Source: JAENWH01 sp038248745 (GTDB lineage Bacteria > Bacillota > Clostridia > Peptostreptococcales > Anaerovoracaceae). From it: DNA of 10,258 bases. The position numbers were made by a program, and so were the translations under genes. The stretch covers positions 1-10,258 of the forward strand of contig JBBRXC010000053.1 of assembly GCA_038248745.1 (NCBI GenBank), given 5' to 3'. The number at the start of each line of letters is the position of its first letter. Positions within the stretch are counted from its first letter, which is position 1. The notes under the pieces are model-generated. The model was given only the letters and a program-made list of their open reading frames with translations. It did no database searches and was not told the origin of the DNA. Positions 5,757 through 10,258 of this stretch are shown here, piece after piece.

Positions 5757-5825
5757 TGAATGAATAAACTATATAAGTTTTTTTAGATAATTGTTATTTA
5801 AAAGAGTATTAAGGAGGGTTGCAAA

Positions 5826-6473
5826 ATGCGAAAAATACTAGTTCTACCAATTATCTTGATTTTTGTGCTTACTTCGATTTTCAGCGTTTATGCTGATGAT
5901 ATGAACTTAAAAAATGTGGAGACAATACTGACAGAAATTCAGCAGGAACAGGGTGTTGAAACCGCCGAGCAAATCATTGCTGATAAAGTAAGCCAAGCAA
6001 AACTTGAGGAACTTGGGGACTCTGTTATGGAGACCATGATTGGAAATACTGAGCGTCATGATCAAATGGACATTCGATTAGGTGGAGATGGTTCTGCGTC
6101 TTTAACGGCCTTTCATGTGAAACTGGGCTATAATTATCTGTCAGGGTATCCAAATGGAATGATGGCGTTAATGACTTCAGGGATGATGGGGCCGACAAAT
6201 GAAAAATATAACTCGAATTATGGAGGTGAAATGATGGGGAATTATAATAATGGGTTTGGTGGAATGATGGGATATTTTGGTTGGGGAGGAATGCTTGTTG
6301 GCGCTTTGATTTTAATTTTGATTATTATTGCAATTGTGTTTGCAGTAAAAGCTTTTATTAGAAAACCAACATCCTTATCTGCCGATCAGCCATTAGAAAT
6401 ATTAAAGAGGAGATATGCAAGCGGGGAGATCAATCAGGAAGAATATGAAAGAATGGTTCAGCATTTGAAGTAG
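5826..6473 (+). CDS. Exported membrane protein with Met/Gly-rich segment and SHOCT domain
   Basis: A 215-residue protein. Residues 1-23 form a signal peptide ending V-Y-A before D-D. Residues 25-105 are an extracytoplasmic helical region (G-V-E-T-A-E-Q, then E-E-L-G-D-S-V-M-E-T-M-I-G-N and L-G-Y-N-Y-L-S-G). Residues 111-153 are rich in Met and Gly with repeated G-M-M-G-type motifs, as in Cu(I)-binding Met clusters. A transmembrane helix follows at about 156-176, and the C-terminus (187-214) is a SHOCT domain (P-L-E-I-L-K-R-R-Y-A-S-G-E-I-N-Q-E-E-Y-E-R-M). AAGGAGG precedes the ATG by seven bases and a clear terminator follows. Proteins of this layout are, as I recall, often found beside copper ATPases in Clostridia. 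The facing copB gene supports a copper role, which remains inference. Confidence 0.85.
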   Translation: MRKILVLPIILIFVLTSIFSVYADDMNLKNVETILTEIQQEQGVETAEQIIADKVSQAKLEELGDSVMETMIGNTERHDQMDIRLGGDGSASLTAFHVKLGYNYLSGYPNGMMALMTSGMMGPTNEKYNSNYGGEMMGNYNNGFGGMMGYFGWGGMLVGALILILIIIAIVFAVKAFIRKPTSLSADQPLEILKRRYASGEINQEEYERMVQHLK

Positions 6474-6484
6474 TAAAATAAATT

Positions 6485-6513
6485 GAGAAGGCACTTCAGT
6501 TGCCTTCTCTTTT
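6485..6513 (+). terminator. Rho-independent terminator of the SHOCT gene
   Basis: GAGAAGGCA (6485-6493) and TGCCTTCTC (6501-6509) form a perfect 9-bp stem with a 7-base loop, followed by TTTT and further T-rich sequence. It starts 12 bases after the stop codon. It may also act weakly on transcripts arriving from the minus-strand copB side, where ATTTATTTTA follows the stem. Confidence 0.85.
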
Positions 6514-6604
6514 GTTTTATCTGAGATGGACATGTTCCATTATAGTTATTTGTATTATGAAATATATTCTATCCAACCACATAAATAAATTAGAATCGCA
6601 TCAT

Positions 6605-6799
6605 TTATATTATTCCAATAGCATTCGTATCTGCATTCTCATCTTGTAAAAGAGCTTGAATAGGTAGCATTCTTGCATCTTGGCCCCCAATAACTCCTTG
6701 ATTTTTAGCAATATTAAAACCAATTAGAACAATGGCAATAATAACAATCCCCACCAGCAATAAAGATATTTGCACCCACTTTCTATTCACTAATTTCAC
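6605..6799 (-). CDS. Short single-pass membrane protein downstream of copB
   Basis: Up to 64 residues, with a hydrophobic helix at about 9-29 (I-S-L-L-L-V-G-I-V-I-I-A-I-V-L-I-G-F) after a short basic N-terminus, and a polar tail of about 35 residues ending A-I-G-I-I. The longest form begins at GTG 6797-6799. AAGGG lies only one or two bases before that codon, while a second GTG at 6788-6790 is about ten bases from it, so the true start may be 6790 (61 residues). It lies about 40 bases after the copB stop on the same strand and is probably cotranscribed. I do not recognise the family. A small partner or stabiliser of the ATPase, or an uncleaved-anchor exported peptide, are guesses from position only. 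Confidence 0.55.
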   Translation of the reverse strand: MKLVNRKWVQISLLLVGIVIIAIVLIGFNIAKNQGVIGGQDARMLPIQALLQDENADTNAIGII

Positions 6800-6838
6800 G
6801 CCCTTTCTATCACCGGCGATTATTCTATCAAAAAGTTT

Positions 6839-8911
6839 TCAGTCTATCTTTAATAGCCTTGCGTTCACCGCAACAATTACTGTACTGAGAGACATAAGAC
6901 CAGCCCCCATAGCAGGACTTACTAGTATCCCCTGATTATATAAAACTCCAGCGGCTAAAGGTATGGCAATAATATTATATCCTGCAGCCCATGCGAGATT
7001 CTGAATCATTTTTTTGTATGTTGCCCTTGATAGCTTTAATATATTAACTACATCCAAAGGATTGCTCCTCACCAAAATAATATCTGCCGTTTCAATTGCA
7101 ACATCTGTTCCGGCACCGATGGCAATTCCAAGATCAGCCTTTGCAAGTGATGGGGCATCATTCACACCATCGCCGGTCATCCCGACGATTCTGCCTTCTG
7201 CTTGCAATTCCTCTATCTTCGATGATTTTTCTTGAGGAAGTACCTCAGCGATGACTTTATCAATACCTACCCTTTCGCCTACATAAGCAGCAGCTTTCTT
7301 ATTATCTCCTGTCAGCAGAATAGATTCGACATTCATTTTCCGTAGGGTGTCTACAGCTTCTTTGGCTGAATCCCTGATAATATCAGATAGCGCTATATAG
7401 CCCAATAATTTGGTTTCTTCAAGTACAAATATTACAGTTTTCCCTTCTTGTGCCAACTTCTCATAATTTTCATCATCAAAACTGATATTTTCTGAGTGCA
7501 TATACCCTGGACTAACAATTCTAATATCTCTACCACCGACTTTTGCCATCAGACCTTTTCCAGTGATGTTTTGATAATCACTTATCTCAAGTCGTTCCAA
7601 ATCCTTCTTCTTGCCTTCATTCACAATTCCTTTTGCAATTGGATGCTCTGAATTCAATTCAACAGAATAAGCTAGCATTAACAGCTCTTCCTTGGTAACT
7701 GTCAATTCATGTATATCAGTAATTCCAAATTCCCCTTGAGTCAACGTTCCTGTTTTATCAAAAACAATTGAATTTATTTTTCTGGCATTTTCAAAAGCTG
7801 CCCTATCTCTAATCAAAAGACCTCGTTTTGCACCGATGCTGGTTGAGACGGCAGTTACAAGTGGCGTAGCTAGACCAAGAGCATGGGGACAGGAAATAAT
7901 CATTACGGTTACCGCTCTCTCAATGGCAAAGTTCAAGTCTTTACTTATTACCATCCACACTGCAAATGTTATGATGCCTCCTGTCGCTGCAACATAAAAA
8001 AGCCACTTTGCTGCAATATCCGCTATCCTCTGAGTATTCGATTTTGACTCCTGCGCTTCTCGAACCATTTTGATGATTTGGGAAATAAAGGTTTTATCCC
8101 CTACTCGATTAACCTTGAATTTCAAGATTCCCTCTCCGTTTATTGCTCCTCCAATCACTTCATCATCGTTGCTTTTATCAACTGGCACGGACTCACCGGT
8201 AATCATGGATTCATTAACGGATGAAGCGCCATCGTAAATAATTCCATCGATAGGTACCTTTTCTCCTGGTTTTACTAGGACCAGATCACCTTCTTGTAAA
8301 TCTTTTACAGGTACATCGTTGGTTTCTCCGTTTTCACCAATACGATGAGCTGTTTCAGGCATTAACTTCACTAATTCCTCTAAAGCTTTTGATGCCCCCA
8401 TTACTGATTTCATTTCAATCCAATGGCCGAGAAGCATTATTACGACCAATGTTGCCAGTTCCCAAAAGAAATCATTCCCTTTTAGAACGAATACAGTAAG
8501 GGAACTATAAATATACGCTACTGTAATTGCCAAAGCAATAAGCATCATCATCGCTGGGGATTTTTTCTTGAACTCATCAATAGCTCCTGCTAAAAATGGC
8601 TTCCCTCCATAAAAGAAAATCATAGTAGATAGCGCAAACAAAATATATGAATCGCCTGTAAACCTCCAGTCAACTCCCATAAACATCTGAATCATTGGAG
8701 ACAAGGCGAGTATTGGCACCATAAGAATTAGGGAAAAGAAGAACCTCTTTCTGAAGTCTGCAACCATCATTTCATGATGATCATGTCCTTGGTGTCCACT
8801 ATGTCCTTGGTGATCGTTGTGTTCATCATTATCTATATGGCCTTCATTTTCCTTATCCATCTTGCTGTGATCCATCTTGTTAATACTAGAATTATTATTT
8901 TTCGGATTCAT
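6839..8911 (-). CDS. copB: CopB-type P1B copper-translocating ATPase
   Basis: About 690 residues from the chosen start. The first 50 residues are rich in His, Asp and Met (N-D-E-H-N-D-H-Q-G-H-S-G-H-Q-G-H-D-H-H) with no CxxC heavy-metal domain, as in CopB. Eight membrane helices are expected. Actuator motif T-G-E-S is at about 238-241, the metal-site C-P-H at 341-343 (the P1B-3 signature, in place of CPC), phosphorylation site D-K-T-G-T-L-T with Asp385, E-H-P at 422-424 and hinge G-D-G-V-N-D at about 579-584. The last helices carry A-A-G-Y-N and M-S-L-S-T-V-I-V-A-V-N-A. Known CopB proteins export copper across the plasma membrane. An upstream ATG (8926) overlaps the GAGGAGG ribosome binding site, which points to the ATG at 8909-8911. 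A short membrane protein follows. Confidence 0.95.
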   Translation of the reverse strand: MNPKNNNSSINKMDHSKMDKENEGHIDNDEHNDHQGHSGHQGHDHHEMMVADFRKRFFFSLILMVPILALSPMIQMFMGVDWRFTGDSYILFALSTMIFFYGGKPFLAGAIDEFKKKSPAMMMLIALAITVAYIYSSLTVFVLKGNDFFWELATLVVIMLLGHWIEMKSVMGASKALEELVKLMPETAHRIGENGETNDVPVKDLQEGDLVLVKPGEKVPIDGIIYDGASSVNESMITGESVPVDKSNDDEVIGGAINGEGILKFKVNRVGDKTFISQIIKMVREAQESKSNTQRIADIAAKWLFYVAATGGIITFAVWMVISKDLNFAIERAVTVMIISCPHALGLATPLVTAVSTSIGAKRGLLIRDRAAFENARKINSIVFDKTGTLTQGEFGITDIHELTVTKEELLMLAYSVELNSEHPIAKGIVNEGKKKDLERLEISDYQNITGKGLMAKVGGRDIRIVSPGYMHSENISFDDENYEKLAQEGKTVIFVLEETKLLGYIALSDIIRDSAKEAVDTLRKMNVESILLTGDNKKAAAYVGERVGIDKVIAEVLPQEKSSKIEELQAEGRIVGMTGDGVNDAPSLAKADLGIAIGAGTDVAIETADIILVRSNPLDVVNILKLSRATYKKMIQNLAWAAGYNIIAIPLAAGVLYNQGILVSPAMGAGLMSLSTVIVAVNARLLKID

Positions 8912-8967
8912 AACTTGCCTCCTCATTAAAATTAATATAGGCTGACGTTTTCATTATTATATTTGTT

Positions 8968-8984
8968 GTACAATATTATAGTAC
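8968..8984 (-). promoter_or_regulatory. copB -10 region within a near-palindromic operator candidate
   Basis: The minus strand has a consensus TATAAT (plus 8975-8980), about 65 bases before the copB start. It is embedded in a 17-base near-palindrome GTAC-AATATTATA-GTAC with only one mismatched pair. No good -35 hexamer is visible at 17 bases (TAATAA). A palindrome over the -10 fits repressor control. The sequence is not the CopY box (TACAnnTGTA), and the regulator is not in the window. Confidence 0.5.
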
Positions 8985-9070
8985 CCAATGTCCTTGATTA
9001 TTAACTACAAGGGATTCAACTTTTAATAATATCCAGTATAGGCAGGTGACAGCCTCCCTTAATTATAAAT

Positions 9071-9123
9071 AAAAACAAGTGCAAATGCTAACCACTGTTA
9101 AATGGTTAAGCACTTACACTTGT
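9071..9123 (-). terminator. Long Rho-independent terminator after small ORF copy 3
   Basis: The arms 9075-9093 and 9104-9123 pair over 19 positions with one bulged base and a 10-base loop. The two non-Watson-Crick positions are G-U wobbles in minus-strand RNA but C-A/A-C mismatches in plus-strand RNA. On the minus strand the stem is followed by TTTTATTTAT. It would end transcripts from the KilA-N gene and small ORF copy 3 before the copB promoter. Confidence 0.8.
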
Positions 9124-9137
9124 ACTTGTACTTGTAC
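9118..9137. repeat. Tandem hexamer repeat (ACTTGT), 3.3 copies
   Basis: Three exact ACTTGT units followed by AC, with a degenerate ACTTAC unit directly before (9112-9117). The first unit forms the base of the terminator stem at 9071-9123, so the repeat gives the hairpin alternative 5' arms on the minus strand. It was probably generated by slippage. Confidence 0.8.
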
Positions 9138-9153
9138 ACTCCGAAACGGAACA

Positions 9154-9184
9154 GCTTGGCCCTAGAGGGTGAGCATTTTTATTT
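9154..9184 (+). terminator. Possible plus-strand terminator hairpin
   Basis: GCTTG and TGAGC flank CCC-TAGA-GGG (9154-9174) with two G-U wobbles and one bulge in plus-strand RNA, followed by ATTTTTATTT. The stem pairs worse on the minus strand. No plus-strand gene is seen upstream of it, so its purpose is unclear and the call is weak. Confidence 0.3.
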
Positions 9185-9246
9185 GTGCTACATCTTTACA
9201 GATTACCCGTGTCTATTGATTTTTCAACATCATAAGGCAAACCATT

Positions 9247-9294
9247 TCAACATGTGTCGTCTGTGGAGCAGGAACATGTAAACTGTTTTTTCAT
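9247..9294 (-). CDS. Small Cys-containing peptide, 15 aa (cassette copy 3, in-frame TGA)
   Basis: This reads MKKQFTCSCSTDDTC and then TGA. GGAGG (9301-9305) lies six bases before the ATG, the best ribosome binding site of the three copies. Where the other two copies have GGA (Gly) this one has TGA, a single-base change. The frame continues beyond it with N-G-L-P, as in copy 2, to a TAA at 9196-9198 (31 further-read residues plus the TGA position). The simplest reading is truncation by a nonsense mutation. The start lies 67 bases after the KilA-N stop, nearly the same gap as copy 1 after the RhuM remnant (70 bases). The terminator at 9071-9123 follows. Function unknown. Confidence 0.45.
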   Translation of the reverse strand: MKKQFTCSCSTDDTC

Positions 9295-9361
9295 ATTTAT
9301 CCTCCATTTTTTACCTCAAACTGCAGTCATTCCCAACTCCTGATTATAATAAACAATACAA

Positions 9362-10207
9362 TCATTCACTTTCCAATTTCTTAATTTCATTCGTTCCAAT
9401 CTCCTCGATTGCCTTTAACTGACGTATTGCTAACTTGTTTAATAATTGCAGCCTTTCCGCTTGCGGCTTTCCTTGTTCAATCAAAATTGCATTATAGCTT
9501 TCCATATTCGCTAAAACTAATAATTGATTCAACGTAGCACAGTCTCTCATATTTCCTTTTAAACTCGAATTCTCTACCCGCCACTGTTTTGCCGTTACGC
9601 CAAAAAGGGCTACATTAAGTACATCTGCTTCGCTAGCATAGGTCATGGATATTTGATATGTTGTCAATTCCGGTGGTATTAAATTTTCTTTTATTGCATC
9701 TGTATGAATTCTATAATTTAACTTTGATATTTCACGGTTTAAATTCCAGCCTAATGAAAGTCTGCTACTTTCATCTGTTTTCAATCTCTTATAATCTTTA
9801 ATAATATAGAGTTTGAATTCTGCCGAAATCCACGAAGCAAATTCAAACGCAATATCTGAATGAGCAAACGTTCCTCCATATCGCCCTGATTTTGCAATGA
9901 TTCCCTTAGCATTTACAACTGTAACCCATTTTGTTGGAGACATTGTAAATGCATTCAGCCCTGCTTCTTTTCTAAACCCGTCGAATTCGACGGGTTTAAA
10001 ATCTTGGTTATGCAAACTTTCCCACAAACCTAAAAATTCAATTGTATCCCGATTACGCATCCAATTCTTAATTACATCATTTGGTTCATTGCTTTTATAT
10101 CTAGCTATATCTGTAAGTGAAATATATTCATTATGAAAATCTTCAGTATAAATTGATATGTCGATACCTTTTGCGTGAATTGTTTCTTTAACAGGCTTCT
10201 TTGCCAT
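9362..10207 (-). CDS. KilA-N domain-containing protein
   Basis: A 281-residue protein with an N-terminal KilA-N DNA-binding domain at about residues 12-120: YISLTDIARYKS, then V-I-K-N-W-M-R-N-R-D-T-I-E-F-L-G-L-W-E, F-K-P-V-E-F-D-G-F, G-L-N-A-F-T-M-S-P-T-K-W and A-K-G-I-I-A-K-S-G-R-Y-G-G-T-F-A-H-S-D-I-A-F-E-F-A-S-W. A second part after the linker (I-I-K-D-Y-K-R-L) contains L-N-Y-R-I-H-T-D-A-I-K and a helical C-terminus. KilA-N proteins are common in phages and mobile islands and act as regulators or antirepressors; many chromosomal lone copies are uncharacterised. GGGGGA lies nine bases before the ATG. The segment E-F-K-L-Y-I-I-K-D-Y resembles F-I-I-K-D-Y of the RhuM protein, so the two families are related in this region. 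A 26-base palindrome lies in its reading frame (9973-9998). Confidence 0.93.
   Translation of the reverse strand: MAKKPVKETIHAKGIDISIYTEDFHNEYISLTDIARYKSNEPNDVIKNWMRNRDTIEFLGLWESLHNQDFKPVEFDGFRKEAGLNAFTMSPTKWVTVVNAKGIIAKSGRYGGTFAHSDIAFEFASWISAEFKLYIIKDYKRLKTDESSRLSLGWNLNREISKLNYRIHTDAIKENLIPPELTTYQISMTYASEADVLNVALFGVTAKQWRVENSSLKGNMRDCATLNQLLVLANMESYNAILIEQGKPQAERLQLLNKLAIRQLKAIEEIGTNEIKKLESE
9973..9998. repeat. 26-base perfect palindrome inside the KilA-N gene
   Basis: The arms TAAACCCGTCGAA (9973-9985) and TTCGACGGGTTTA (9986-9998) pair at all 13 positions with no spacer. It encodes K-P-V-E-F-D-G-F (residues 71-78), with the centre exactly between the Glu74 and Phe75 codons. The core CCCGTCGA is GC-rich against an AT-rich gene. 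In position it corresponds roughly to the RhuM palindrome, just before the segment leading to the conserved W/Y region. Confidence 0.92.
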
Positions 10208-10243
10208 ATCTTAATCCCCCAGTTCATTTAATTTTCAAACTAA

Positions 10244-10249
10244 AGTATA
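10244..10249 (-). promoter_or_regulatory. -10 box candidate for the KilA-N gene
   Basis: The minus strand reads TATACT about 37 bases before the KilA-N start. The -35 position would fall outside the window, so the promoter cannot be completed. Confidence 0.35.
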
Positions 10250-10258
10250 GTCCTATTA

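Noticed and set aside
9118..9137. Short tandem repeat as a CRISPR array
   Set aside because: The units are six bases with no spacers; there are no cas genes and no direct repeats of CRISPR length anywhere in the window.
9098..9180. Minus-strand frame reading A-K-L-F-R-F-G-V-Y-K-Y-K-Y-K-C-K-C across the hexamer repeat
   Set aside because: It has no start codon or ribosome binding site, is bounded by close stops, and the Tyr-Lys pattern is simply the translated tandem repeat plus the terminator arm.
9247..9249. Selenocysteine codon in small ORF copy 3
   Set aside because: A single GGA to TGA change explains it. I could not make out a convincing SECIS hairpin and see no selenocysteine genes in the window. 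It is kept only as an open question.

Overview
The window looks like chromosomal DNA of an anaerobic, low-GC clostridial Bacillota. The base composition is AT-rich, ribosome binding sites are strong GGAGG types, and one operon carries a flavodiiron protein with a small ferredoxin and a hemerythrin-like protein. The species cannot be named from the sequence. Nearly all genes lie on the minus strand; the single clear plus-strand gene is at 5826-6473.

Layout. Positions 1-740 hold the decayed remnant of a RhuM-family gene (356-736), followed on the minus strand by a very small peptide ORF (205-285) and a hairpin terminator (124-153). A VOC (glyoxalase/bleomycin-resistance fold) gene lies at 843-1250 and a complete RhuM-family gene at 1361-2407. 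A second copy of the small ORF with its own terminator is at 2463-2615. Positions 2774-5267 form a four-gene minus-strand operon, in transcription order fprA (flavodiiron O2/NO reductase), a pyridoxamine-5'-phosphate-oxidase-like flavoprotein, a one-cluster ferredoxin and a hemerythrin-like protein. This reads as an oxygen/NO defence unit. A 558-base divergent intergenic region (5268-5825) with several inverted repeats separates it from a secreted/membrane SHOCT protein with a Met/Gly-rich segment (5826-6473). Convergent with that gene are a short single-helix membrane protein (6605-6799) and a CopB-type P1B copper ATPase (6839-8911), so this part is probably a copper-handling locus. Positions 8927-9361 hold the copB promoter/operator, a long terminator hairpin with a hexamer repeat, and a third copy of the small ORF. 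A KilA-N domain gene (9362-10207) closes the window.

Two patterns stand out. (1) All three RhuM/KilA-N-type genes, including the remnant, carry a perfect 25-27 base palindrome inside the reading frame. In the RhuM gene and the remnant the palindromes have different sequences, yet they sit on exactly the same codons, eight residues after the conserved E-L. The KilA-N palindrome falls in a roughly corresponding place. (2) Three copies of an SD + small Cys-containing ORF + terminator cassette are dispersed in one orientation, two of them 67-70 bases downstream of a KilA-N/RhuM gene. Both patterns are visible directly in the sequence; their function is inference.
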